Shown here: positions 13,501 through 24,108 of the stretch, piece after piece | Layout: each line of letters starts with the position of its first letter | Numbering within the stretch: position 1 is the first letter of the stretch | Origin: Nomia melanderi | Lineage: Eukaryota; Arthropoda; Insecta; Hymenoptera; Halictidae | Reading direction: 5' to 3' | DNA: 64,000 nt | Assembly: GCF_051020985.1 (NCBI RefSeq) | Contig: NC_134999.1 | Coordinates: 21,521,660 to 21,585,659 of the forward strand | Notes under the pieces: model-generated | The model's input: the letters and a program-made list of their open reading frames with translations, nothing else | Databases searched by the model: none | What the model was told of the DNA's origin: nothing | Made by a program: the position numbers and the translations under genes

Positions 13501-15369
13501 CTCCTTCGAGAAAACCAACGCGGTCGGTTCACCGTTCGTCTGGTTAAAACGGATAAACCATGGAAATTGGATGTCGGGGCTTTTTCGCGGATTACTCGCC
13601 TGGTCGGTCGAAGGGAACGAATCCTTATCGCGTGCACGTAGCTCCTTACGAGCCGAATCTTTCTCTCGCACTCCTCCCTCTGCGTTTCGAAGAAACTTGG
13701 CTCGAGGCTCTCGAGATACTCGCGGAACACACCCTCGCAGTACCGTTGCCGCCATGAATTTCCGTGATCGGACAGCTCGTTCGTCTCCCACCTACGATGA
13801 TCGCGCGGTAATCTCTACTGTACTGTAACATGTAATACACAGTGATTCGCGTTATTCGTTACTTGTCTCTCGAGCAGCGTTCCCAGTAACGTTCATCCTC
13901 GATCGTCGCGATGGTCAGTTCGAACGGCAGATCCGTGGGCAGGATTTCGATCAGTTCGTTCCTGTCCTCGCTAGTCGGTAGTTGTTCCAGTATCGGATTA
14001 TCCTTCCACGCGGCAGCTATCGCGAGGAGGGCGAGGCTTCTTAAACTCGGAACCCTGTTCTCGTCCCAGAGAACGTCCTCCGATCGAAGCGTCCTGTCTC
14101 TCTCGCTCGACAGCCGTGTCGTCTCGTAGGAACACCTGGTCGAATCGTTTCTCGCATTTATCATCGTCGTTATCGTTGCGTCACGATCATCGTGAGTTAT
14201 TCGCGAGCACGAACCTTTACGAGGAAACGGATACGTGAAAATCTCACCTGTAAACTTGGAACACGTTTTTCGGTACGCTGTGGGGGACCTTCATTTTCCC
14301 GGGCAGCCGTGCACAGCCCCCCTTGCAGACCTTCGCGAACAGCGAAATCAGAATTTGTCATTTACATCGTACGTTCGATTCCCCTCGGAATCTTGTTCGT
14401 CTCGAGCGACGCCGTTCACGCGACAAATTTCTATCTTCAGAGAGTTAACCGAACGACGCTACAATACGATATAATACAGCGGATTAATCCGTTTCAGGAG
14501 TGTCCGGAAGGTGTGGTGCACGAGGACTCGTTCAAGGACATCTACGCCAAGTTCTTCCCCCATGGCAGTGAGTTCCAATTAAATAAAGACGAGCGTTTTT
14601 GCGTAATTAGTTAACGGCCACCCCGTACGAATATTCCAGACTCCAGCCTCTACGCCCATTACGTGTTCAAGGCGTTCGATGTAAACTGCAACGGCGCCAT
14701 CAGCTTCAGGGTAATTCGCTCTAAACGATACAGCCTTTCGCGGACAAAGCGTGTCTCTATAGGTGTTTCTATAGCGTATAGGTTCACCTTTATCTTTGCC
14801 TCTACGAGAACGAACTCGAAAGAAATTCAAACGATAGCTTCCCTTCGAAACGTTTCGTCGAAGAATTATCGATAATCCAGCCGATTGACTGTTACCGGTC
14901 CTCGTCGTGGTCGGTTCGATCGATCTTGCACGATTCAAATGGTTTCCTCCGCAGGATCTCCTCGTCACTCTGTCCACGTTGTTGCGGGGCAGCATCTATG
15001 AGAAGTTGCGATGGACGTTCAAGCTGTACGACATAAACGGTGACGGTTGCATCACCAGGGGCGAGCTAGGAGAAGTGGTGACCGCGGTGCACGAGCTGAT
15101 GGGCAGACGGCATCACGCGGACGAGGAGAGGAAGGCGAGGGAACAGCTGGACAGGGTCTTCAAGAAGTTAGACCTGAACCAGGACGGAGTGATAACGATC
15201 GAGGAATTCATCGAGAGCTGCTTGAAGGTACGACCGCCTTGTCTTATTTCGTCGATGCAACGCGCCTCGGTGTTCTAACGAGGTTCGCCAATAGAAAGTA
15301 GAATATTTTGGTCGGTTGCAGGACGACGTGATCACACGGTCGTTGGCTATGTTCGATTGCGCGCTCTGA
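7546..15369 (+). CDS. KCNIP: Kv channel-interacting protein (KChIP-type EF-hand calcium sensor)
   Basis: KChIPs are neuronal calcium sensors that bind the cytoplasmic N-terminus of Kv4 channels and tune their trafficking and gating. Exons: 7546-7710, 14498-14567, 14640-14710, 14955-15227 and 15322-15369; 208 codons plus stop. The variable N-terminus is followed by LEELLRQTKFSRQEIRVMYR and RGFKQECPEG, the degenerate first EF-hand. Canonical loops follow at about residues 92-103 (DVNCNGAIS), 128-139 (DINGDGCITRGE) and 175-186 (DLNQDGVITIEE). The protein ends RSLAMFDCAL, like vertebrate KChIPs. ATG 7546 is preceded seven codons upstream by an in-frame TAG. Other first exons, common in this family, could exist upstream. 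Three internal exons of vertebrate genes are fused here into one 273-bp exon. The 6.8-kb first intron contains TCTE1 on the other strand. The TGA stop is followed by a long in-frame open stretch, described separately. Confidence 0.95.
7939..7958. repeat. (CT)n microsatellite
   Basis: About ten CT dinucleotides within the first coding intron of KCNIP. Confidence 0.85.
8886..8928. repeat. (ACACG)n pentanucleotide repeat
   Basis: About eight imperfect ACACG units in the KCNIP intron. Confidence 0.8.
11470..14164 (-). CDS. TCTE1: Dynein regulatory complex subunit 5 (TCTE1/DRC5), leucine-rich repeat protein
   Basis: DRC5 is an LRR subunit of the nexin-dynein regulatory complex of motile axonemes; in an insect this points to sperm flagella or chordotonal cilia. 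Exons: 13863-14164, 13600-13791, 13269-13433, 12895-13033, 12488-12719, 12048-12200, 11594-11708 and 11470-11530. They sum to 1359 nt (452 residues), close to the vertebrate protein's roughly 500. The N-terminal part has LPTDLPFELTIA and EDERYWERC, followed by DHGNSWRQRYCE. LRRs follow, for example LRLVNNNIGPKGASGL and LDLRLNPLQDDGI in exon 5 and LEILNVSGCGIKAAGG in exon 6. The C-terminus has NREMHKQKTRKPFSW. Intron 2 seems to need a GC donor (CAG then GCGAGT) to keep frame. The frame stays open upstream of ATG 14164, so an extra 5' exon is possible. The gene lies wholly inside a KCNIP intron, in the opposite orientation, and its start is about 330 bp from the next KCNIP exon. Confidence 0.9.
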
Positions 15370-15663
15370 TCTCCGGCGAACGAAGAGCCTCCCTTGGCAG
15401 TGAGCACGCTGACGCCGCCGACGCCGCCAACGCCAGCGACGCCACCGACACCACCGACGCCGCCCACGCCGCTCTCCGCCACGACCACCTTCTCGCAGTC
15501 CCAGTCGCCTTCGCCACCGCCACCGTCCTACTCTCTGCTGCCACCGATCCCACCGCCTTTGCCTTCGCAGCCGCCTCCGGGGTACACCGTTCAGGATCAG
15601 GAACTGTACATGCTACTCGCGGCTCACTGGTGGAATCAACCGGAGGCACCGCTCTTTTGCTGA
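15370..15663 (+). other. In-frame open stretch after the KCNIP stop (candidate readthrough or alternative C-terminus)
   Basis: Directly after the KCNIP TGA (15367-15369) the same frame stays open for 97 codons, to a TGA at 15661. The peptide would begin SPANEEPPLAVSTL, continue with seven Thr-Pro-Pro-like triplets and a Ser/Pro-rich part, and finish with a non-repetitive tail including GYTVQDQELYMLLAAHWW. The repeat units differ mainly at third codon positions of this frame (ACG/ACA, CCG/CCA/CCC). The DNA is GC-rich and other frames are also open, so openness alone proves little. Besides stop readthrough, an alternative 3' splice site after GAAGAG (ending at 15387) would also join in phase from the exon ending at 15227. 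Confidence 0.45.
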
Positions 15664-18600
15664 GGCTAGTTCTCTACTGCTGTCCTTCTCCCTTTCTTCC
15701 CTTCTTCCCGGAGGCGACGTTCCCGCGTTTCTCGTCTAAAATGTGGATTCGAAGAAAAGAAATGTTCCTCCTCGTTTTCAGGCCGCGACGCGATCGAGAT
15801 GATTCGCAACGAGGACAGACTTGAGTCTCCCGAGACGGGAGGCGCGACGCCGCCTGGATTGCGGGGAGATCGAATTTGGTAAAAATGTTGCTCGTCGTTG
15901 GCTCGAGAGTTGAATCGTACGCGCGCCGACACGCGGTTTATCGATTCGCCGAAGTCCGCGCGAACTAAACGGCGGTGCCGCTGGCAGCTCTCTCTCCGAA
16001 AAGTCGACCGATCGGAGACACCGGTGAAGCAACCAAGTGCTACCGACAGAAGACTGGTTTCTCGACGACCGGTCGGGATACTCTCGAGAGAAGAAGAATA
16101 TTCGCACCGTCGCCCGGCACCGGAAGAGAACCAGGCGTACTCGAGAATTGTACGAATAAGGGAGAACCTCTGTTCTAACGCGAAGCGAACCGCGTGCCAA
16201 AACCCAGTGAAAGATACTTCATTTCTCTTGGGAGCATCGATAGTCTAATATTCGTGATATAACGGAAGGTTTTGTCCGTAAAGAAACTATCTTTGCCTAG
16301 CATATTTCGTCCGCCCATTCTTCTCGCGTGTCGATAGAAATCGAATCGAATCGAGTCGACGGTTTCCCGAGACTCGGCCGCCAATGTTAAGAAAAAGAAA
16401 ACCGTCTCGCCGATTATATCACGAATCGGAGACCCGTTACCAATGCGAATAAAGATATCAAAGCGATCCTCGACGAGCGGGAATGACCGACTCGAAGCGA
16501 ACATTCGACGGGGATCCGAAGCGATTCGCTTTTCTTTCCACGACAATCGTCCCGCGAATTCTATTTACGAGGAGAGCTGTCTTCGTCGATCGATGCGAGA
16601 AATGCTGGTAAACGACTACAGTATTCCGTCATCGATGAAAGGCCTTGTACATACGGAGCCCGGCCCGTTTTCGAAAGCGTTTCTAAAGAGTACGCGCGTA
16701 GACGTAAGCGAAGCGAAGCGAAGCGTAAATCAATTTTCTAAGCGTCGATTGTTAAATAAAGAGAGAACTCGTAGACGCGAGCGTTTCGACAGCCGCGGAC
16801 ACCGGCTGTCTTAGCGCTTTGGTACTTACGTGTACGTAACATTAGAATTTGCGACCTATAGAATCCTGTAATCGCTCAGCCGGCAATCGGAACACCAAAT
16901 CGCAATAATTAACGTAACGATCGCTCGCCGCGCAATCGCGCCGGGATAGTTTTCGTTGAACTTGAATAGTTTATTAGCGTTAGATAGACTCTAGACGACG
17001 ACCGAGCGATCGATGCCGTTCGCGCCGAGTTGTCCGACTTGCCGACAACGATCGCTAGCCTGAGAACGGCAACGATCGCGCTCGAACGTAGCACGTCAAT
17101 TTCAGACACGCGAACAGTCGAAGCGTACGTGTAGAACTGTGAAGCGGTGATCGCGAAACCGACTTGTTTCGTCGTTTGTTTTCGTTGAAGTAATAACGAT
17201 AAACCGGTTGTTCGCGCTCGAACCGAATCGCCTGGATCCGCCTCGATTCTCGGACCCTTCGAATCGGGGAGAAACGAGCGAAGGTGATTCGGTGGGCTTG
17301 CGATAACGCGAACTCGCCGACCGGTATCGTCCGATACCGTAGCACTGTCACTTGTTAACCGATGAATTTGTTTAGTGGATTGCCAGGCAACGAGTCCCTA
17401 TGGCAACCGTTAGCGAGTATTAGATAGTATATAGATCGTTGACTCGTCCCGCGGGATTCAACGCGGATCTCACTTTAGCGCGTGATTTAGCCGAACCGTT
17501 TCGAGAATCCCTTTCGTAGGAGAATCCCTTTAGAATGCAAATCGTACGAAACGCAATCGCGAAACGAATCTCCGTACTCGACGGGCTCGTAGTTTATCGT
17601 CAGATCGCTATTCTTAACTAGCTTCTGCCGCATCGTTTCCTCGCATCGTTTCTTCGCGTCAGAGCGCAAGAGGGAACTCGGACGACTGTCGAGAGTTTGA
17701 TCGGTTCGATTTCCGTATGGTTTTCCTCTCTGTCCGTAGAATCGAATAACCCTCGTCTAATCGTCCCGCTGACCTCTGCGAAGGGAACGTCGAACGATCT
17801 CTCCGAAGATTGAAACGCTTATTCGAACATTTTCCTACGATCGCTTGCGCGCGTTGCCGATACTTTCGTCCAACGAGTGGAACACCGAGAGCACTCCGTC
17901 TCTCTCGCCTGATGAAACGCGTTCTTAGCTGCCGATGGGACGGATAATCGACTCTGTCAATTAATCATTCAATTTTCTAATCGATAAATATCATCGTTGA
18001 GAATTTATACGGAAACGCGTTGATCTTTTCCATCGTATCTAGATAAGTAATCCTAGGCGATACGGCCAAGTATTCCTCGAATAAGATGCTTCAAGTACTC
18101 TAATAACTAAACTCGATACTCTATCGAAAAGTCTACTATTAAATCGCCACTATACAGGGTGTTCGAATGTTCGAGTGTTGAAATCTATTCGAATGTGCGA
18201 ACATCGATCTTTTCCTCGACATTCGATAACGTCGGACGAATATCATTCCCATCGCTGGCCGTAAAAGAATGAATCCGTAAATCAGGAGAACTGACCAATC
18301 GTTTTTCACCTGTTTCCGTTTCATTCGTTCGAGCGTTGCGTTCTTATCCGTACAACTTGAAACCAATGTGCATTTCTGACGGTACAAGACAGCCCGCAGC
18401 GTCCCTACTACTTTCCGATTAGAGACTCGTGCGAGTGTTTCGATCGAAGAGAAAACAAAGAGTTATCCGTTGTTCCTAAAGCGCGAATGAAATAAAATGC
18501 GGAAATGCGAATAGTATACGACGAGTAGACTGCGGATATTGCGGATATCGCGGATATTCGCGAATCTATGCCGGAAGAGGGAGTGTTCGTCAACGTTTCG

Positions 18601-21600
18601 TCAAATTTCCAGCTTGCTGTTAGAGTTAATGCGATGAAATATTCGGTCGGCTTTAAGATCGAACATTCGATAAATGCGCAATGAAGTCTCTTTCCAGCGA
18701 ACGGATCTGTTCACGCGAAGAAATATCCGCAGTCCAGCGAGAAACTGCCAACGCGAGAAGACGGCGATCGGTCGTCGATCGGAACCGAGAGAAAAGAAGA
18801 AGAAGAGGAGGAGAAGAGAAGGAAAAGATTCAGTTCTCCCGAGTTGAACCGTGTTACGTCGACCATCCGGAGACCCGACATTGCGTATTCGATCGAACGT
18901 TACACCATTTTTATATGTTTTTTATGGAAAAAAAGAAACAAGAGGACCCTAGAAGGCAAAACAACGAACATTATATTAAAACTTTTTCTATCCGAGCGAC
19001 GAAAGGACACATGGAAGTGTCCGACAGACTGTTCGTTAACCCTGTCAAAATCATCCATCTTCCGTACCGATCGCGACGAGAAACGGCGTCATAGAAACCT
19101 CTGAGCGGAGCAGAAGCACAGACGAGGAGAAGTCTCTGGCAGAGAAAACGAAACACGGCGCGTCCAAAAATCCGATGGTTCGGCGAGAAATCTGCTTCTT
19201 TTGCGAACCGTTCGAAAATGTGTTTCGCGGTCGTGCGATTTGTATGTGCGTCGTCGTCCTGTCGTTCGAAAGTAGCATCGTACGACCAAAACGACTCGAG
19301 TGAGAGAGAGAGAGAGAGAGCGAGAGAGAGATTTTAGTTAGAGTTAGAGTTAGATTTTACATTTTCGTAGGCGAATCGTTAAACGCGCGCAGCTTATTTC
19401 TCGGTAATCAGCGGACTGTGGATGTTCGCATGGATTCACGGTTTTCAATTTTTCTTTATACGCGCACACGAAATCCGTGAACGAATCGAAACGTTCGATC
19501 CTTCGTTGGGACCTTGCACGGATCGTGGAATGCGCGCGGAACGAGCGATTTATTTCGTAGCATTTCGTTCGTTGAATTTAGTCGGTAGACGCGCAGAAAT
19601 CCGCAGTCCAGTAGTCGGTAATTTAGATACATATCGCGCGTGCTTGTTGGTCGTTCGAACATGGAGCAGCCGTGCAACTCGAGATCTCGAAATTTTAGTG
19701 TTAAACCTTAAGGTCCCAGCGTATCCCTCTGCATGTCCGTTCGCGCGTCCCCGTGTGTCTCCGTTTGTCCCCGTTTGTCCGCGCCTCTACGAGTCGAATA
19801 CGAATCGACGATCTTCCGGGCGAAGCGTAACACTAGCTGAAACGAGACCGTACGTAGCCGTAAGCCGAAGAGGAACCTAGTCAATTGATCGAACGTTAGG
19901 AATTCGCGTGGATCGCGATCAGCCGAATTCGATCGCAAAGTCGACTCCGCGAATCGAAACGCCGATGTTCCGGCGGAGGACGAAGAGGTCGGCGCGCATC
20001 TGAGAAATAAGATGAACGATACACGGGTATATGCCTCCTGGCGCTGCAACGATCATCGGACGAAGAAGGAAGGGCACGAGAGAACGAATCAAAAGTTTGT
20101 TACGGTTAGCTACCGCGGCACCAGTCATTCGAAAATCACCTCGAGAAGCACTTTTCTATCGCGAACGAAGAGACGTTGATAATTAGAGACTAATCGTCGT
20201 GTGTATGTACAATGTGTCGTCGAGGTATTCGAGCGGGGTAGCAATCTGTCGCATCAGCTGCGCAAGACATTCCACAGGCCTCCTTCAATCGAAACCGAAC
20301 CAGTGCGATTCTTCGGATTTTCTCGTCTATTTCCCGTGTGTTTCTCCTCAGGTTCCTTCAGATTTGTTCGCGTTAAACGGTGTCGCCATTCGAATGCTTC
20401 GGCGATCCATCGCGTCTAGACAGGATGCGTACGGATGGTGCGCAGAGTACGTCAATCGATTCCCGTACTGCCAAACGTCTCGAGCCGTCGAAATGGAATG
20501 TTCCACGCACCAGCCTTGAAACTCATTGCCAGCCACGTCCGTGTAATCGAGCATCGCTCCTAAAGTACCGAATCCGTCGACCCGAGTCTGGTCGAGCGAC
20601 CAAACGGTTTACATGTCGCTTAGGATATTTAGCGAAGCCTATCTCTCGTTAGCATACCGACAGTTCCATCCGACTCTCCGAGCAGTCGACAGACTCGAAA
20701 GCGATACGAGAACCGATTCGTATCGACGCGAGCTAACGTTCCTTTGATACCTACTTGAATTTTATGAAATGCGCGCCGTTTGTGGCGACCAGCGCTCCGT
20801 TTCCGGATCGAACCGAAACCAAACGAAGAATCGGACTCTCCGATCGATTGAACGGTACGCGTCGACTCGCAGGCTTTTATTCTTCTTACTCTTGGCGTAC
20901 CGCTGATCGTCTTTGTTACAGAGTCGCGTTTCACGCGGTCGATCACACGATTCTATCGAATAAATATATTTCCTCCGTTACTCTCGATAGTGGCTCTCCG
21001 ATGGACACGCGACATTGGCTTTTCTTTGGACCGGCTTCGTCTAACGCGTTAAACCTATTCTATTCGCCCGTTTCTTCGTTTCTTCGGTTGTTAGTTTCCA
21101 CTCTGTCGCGACCCTTGCTCGTTGGATCGATGGATCAATGAGAGTCGACACCCGACGAGAACGCGTATTCGTAAAATCGTACCTTTAGGCCGGATGCTCG
21201 CCACGCGTTCACAACTTGTATCTCGCGGCAGCTGAATTGTACATTCAGGCGAATAAAAGAGGAATATCGTTACTGTTATCCATCCATGCGATTTCTTGAT
21301 CCCCGCTTCAAGATCTGCCACGAATCGCCTACGGATAGCCGAAATATATACACCTACTACTAGGAGATCTATATATGTATCACGTAGGTACGTATTACGC
21401 GTACAATTCGTGTCACAAACTATATGCGTCAACTTTCGAATTTCGCTAAACGCGAACCAACTTATCGACTAAGCAATAGTCCGCAGGCAATCGTGACAAC
21501 TACCAACATGCGCAACATATCACAGTCGGTGAGAAGTTTTCTATCGTATCGACAAGAATACGTCACGATAGTAACCGTTTCGCTTGGCAATGAAATTTTT

Positions 21601-22111
21601 CGGAAAAAGTTGTTTGCTTTCTCGAATTTATTAAGCAACGATTCGAATAATTTCACCAAACTTTGACGAATGAAACGACATTCGAATAACGTATCGATCG
21701 ATGCCGATTCGCTAATAGTTTCAATATTTTACCGCAAGCGGCGTCACAAGTATCGCTAGATACGTTTACTTTTACGAACATTGAATGTCAATTAAAAACG
21801 AAACGATCGACGATCATTAATGAGTTGTATTGATTCAGAGCGATTCACCGAATCGTTGAAACTTACTGCCAGAGATATATAATTCTATAAATTTTGCAAA
21901 TCTGTATTTTTAGCCTAAAAGTTCATTTCGAGCTATGGTACAGTCTTCTAAAATATGACCTTGACATTTCGTGGTGCGAAACATTACGTTGAATTGAAAA
22001 ACCGCGCGATTTCTCGGTGAGAACGAATGAATAAGTGATATTGCTCTGTCATCTGCGAAATTCTTTCCTTTCCCTTCGCATCGTTAGTCGTTTTCTAATG
22101 ATAACGGAAAG
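15664..22111. other. Intergenic, GC-rich; probable KCNIP 3' UTR then noncoding DNA
   Basis: No conserved protein or splice chain was found on either strand. The first part is probably KCNIP 3' UTR; an AATAAA at 16755-16760 is one candidate end. The rest is CpG-rich DNA with short overlapping open frames on both strands, changing to AT-rich DNA near 21.7 kb just before MZT1. Confidence 0.55.
19302..19330. repeat. (GA)n microsatellite followed by GTTAGA hexamers
   Basis: A GA-dinucleotide run is followed at about 19335-19355 by three GTTAGA units. These are not the insect telomere repeat TTAGG. Confidence 0.85.
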
Positions 22112-22646
22112 ATGTCTCATACTGGGGAGTACGTATTCTATGAAATAATTCCATTTCAATTTTAACCTTTCCTTACGTATTTTGTCAATGAAAACATCGA
22201 ATGAATCATACCGTTGTCAGGACTAAGTTACGACGATCTGAAAGCTGTAACACCAAGCGATTCTGCGTAAAGTAATTTATACAGCGTTTTATCATCCTAT
22301 AAAATGTCACTAATGTGCTCGTTCGTTTTACACATGTGCAACAGTCCTCATAATAATATGATTCATCAAAGAGATTTTATTGTCATTCTTTCTCTTATCT
22401 TTTATTCGCAGAAAAGATCGAAATCGAGCCAACATATCGGAGCCTGTGCACCATCAGATAAATGCGGCTCGAAAAACATTCCAGACATTGTATCAAATCT
22501 CAGAATTATTAAACACAAGCTTGGATCCAACTACGTTAGGTATATGCATTAGATTATGCGAAAATGGTGTGAATCCGTATGCACTTGCAACTGTAGTAAA
22601 AGAACTACAAAGAGAAGTAAATGCTATGAATAATCCACCTAATTAG
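22112..22646 (+). CDS. MZT1: Mitotic-spindle organizing protein 1 (MOZART1)
   Basis: MOZART1 is a very small subunit of the gamma-tubulin ring complex that binds GCP N-termini and helps recruit or activate the complex at microtubule-organising centres. Two coding exons: a 17-nt first exon (22112-22128, MSHTGE in part) and 22412-22646; 83 residues, against about 82 in vertebrates. The body contains INAARKTFQTLYQISELLNT, then LDPTTLGICIRLCENGVNP and a C-terminal ALATVVKELQ helix, which is diagnostic. The join is phase 2 (GGGGA then GTACGT; TTCGCAG then AAAAG). AATAAA signals at 22689-22694 and 22814-22819 fit its 3' end. The gene converges on boca, which is transcribed from the other strand. 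Confidence 0.95.
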
Positions 22647-22688
22647 AACTTCCAATAAATACCAATGAATTTAACTTAACAAAAGAAT

Positions 22689-22694
22689 AATAAA
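22689..22694 (+). promoter_or_regulatory. Polyadenylation signal AATAAA (MZT1)
   Basis: It lies 43 bp after the MZT1 stop; a second AATAAA is at 22814. Confidence 0.6.
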
Positions 22695-23050
22695 GTTTTG
22701 CATCGCGTATCGGCAAAACGGATCCCTTGGCACATATCTTTTAAAATATATCTGTTAGTTACAATGAAGAAGAAATTTCTGTTTTATAATGAAGCAATGT
22801 TACATTGTTGTTCAATAAAGATAGCACCGTTGATTGTTTCATTTGTTGTTCGTATATCTCAATAGCGTAAATTAATATAATTAAATATCGCAAGACGATT
22901 AAAATGAAATTTTGCTTTTGTAAGAGTGGACTTCATGATTCTTCTGATATTCTTACATCTATGATGTATTGAGTAAAGTTCACAAAATATATAAATTACA
23001 ATAATTTAAATTGTAAATCTATTTTAACATAGCGCGAAAACATAGAAAAG

Positions 23051-23056
23051 TTTATT
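23051..23056 (-). promoter_or_regulatory. Polyadenylation signal AATAAA (boca)
   Basis: TTTATT on the plus strand, about 100 bp beyond the boca stop on the minus strand. Confidence 0.55.
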
Positions 23057-23151
23057 TTATACATGTAGATCCTTATATATAAATACATACTATTTATAAA
23101 AATATACAAATGTACTATTTAATGTCTTTGAAAAATAAATGCCAGAAAAAA

Positions 23152-24108
23152 TTACAGTTCCTCATTCTTCTTCTTTTTCTTCCCATTTTCTTGATTCTGA
23201 ACATTTTTATTTATTTCTTTTGCAGCTGTACTCTACAAACAACAATAAATTTATTCTCTTTTATTGAACTTAATCGTATCTGTGAAATGTATAAACCATG
23301 CTATACACATTTACCTGTCTCTGTTGATCTCTGTAATAGGTTTGCCCTTCAAGGGTAACATGAGACAGTTCTGGTTGTTGCAGCAAAAAATTTTTTGCGT
23401 CTACCGCTTGAGATCCTTCGCGAAATAGGAACACGGATCTCTTTAAATCTATTGGATACCTATAAATTCACCGATTTAATATGAATTTTTAAATTTAATT
23501 ATCATTTAAAAAAGCTGTACAGAAGCAAATTTACCTTTCAGCAATAATATGATTATTCTGTAAACTAGTCTGCCAAATCTTCATTATTACATCGGCATCT
23601 TCAGCTGAAATATCCTCATTAGTATCGACAAACATCATAACACCTTTACCCCTTTTAGTCATTTTAAGAACATTGTCAGGATTTGACATATCGAGCTGTG
23701 TAACATAAAATAGAACTCAATTAATATTATTATGAATAGTGATTACTATTTTATCAAAGTGTACCTTAGATATATCAATCTTTGGACTTGGTCTAAGATG
23801 CTCTGGTAATTCATCTGGTTCTAAGGGTTCCTCATTTTCCTGAAATATAAGAATATTATAATAACAAACTTACTTGACTCTGTACATTTTTACTCATTTT
23901 CTTTTTCTGTTTTCTTCGAATTACATGTATAATTGATAATAGAGTTCAAGGAAGGAAAACATACTTCCCACTGGTCTAACAAATGCTCCAAATCTGCATC
24001 CGTCATATCTCGTATATCTTTGTCTTTCCATGATTTCTTTTTTACCTCATTAGTAGCCCCCACGTAAATCAATAAACATATGCTACAAATTATAATTTCT
24101 CGCTTCAT
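23152..24108 (-). CDS. boca: Boca/MESD, ER chaperone for LDL-receptor-family proteins
   Basis: MESD/Boca is an ER chaperone needed to fold the beta-propeller/EGF units of LDLR-family receptors (Arrow/LRP6, Yolkless, Megalin). Exons: 23965-24108, 23765-23839, 23535-23695, 23315-23459 and 23152-23232; 606 nt, 201 residues. The start MKREIIICSICLLIYVGA is a clear signal peptide. It is followed by KKKSWKDKDIRDMTDADLE, the conserved KRGKGVMMFVDTNED core with ISAEDADVIMKIWQTSL, then REGSQAVDAKNFLL and QTYYRDQQRQ. A lysine-rich tail ends NEEL, compatible with a KDEL-type retrieval signal (inference). The gene is arranged head-to-head with STK11IP. Confidence 0.95.

Noticed and set aside
13357..13791. 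144-residue unspliced minus-strand frame within TCTE1
   Set aside because: It runs through an intron in the wrong frame; the spliced frame (DHGNSWRQRYCE and so on) matches the family and the exon phases.
15357..15824. 155-residue Ala/Asp/Thr-rich plus-strand frame over the KCNIP 3' end
   Set aside because: It overlaps the KCNIP last exon and the candidate extension in another frame. Its peptide changes from unit to unit across the repeats, as expected for an untranslated shadow frame.
16443..16814. 123-residue basic plus-strand frame in intergenic DNA
   Set aside because: Composition-driven frame with overlapping frames on the other strand and no motif; could be KCNIP 3' UTR.
19335..19355. 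GTTAGA units as a possible interstitial telomere repeat
   Set aside because: The insect telomere unit is TTAGG; this is a different hexamer and only about three copies long.
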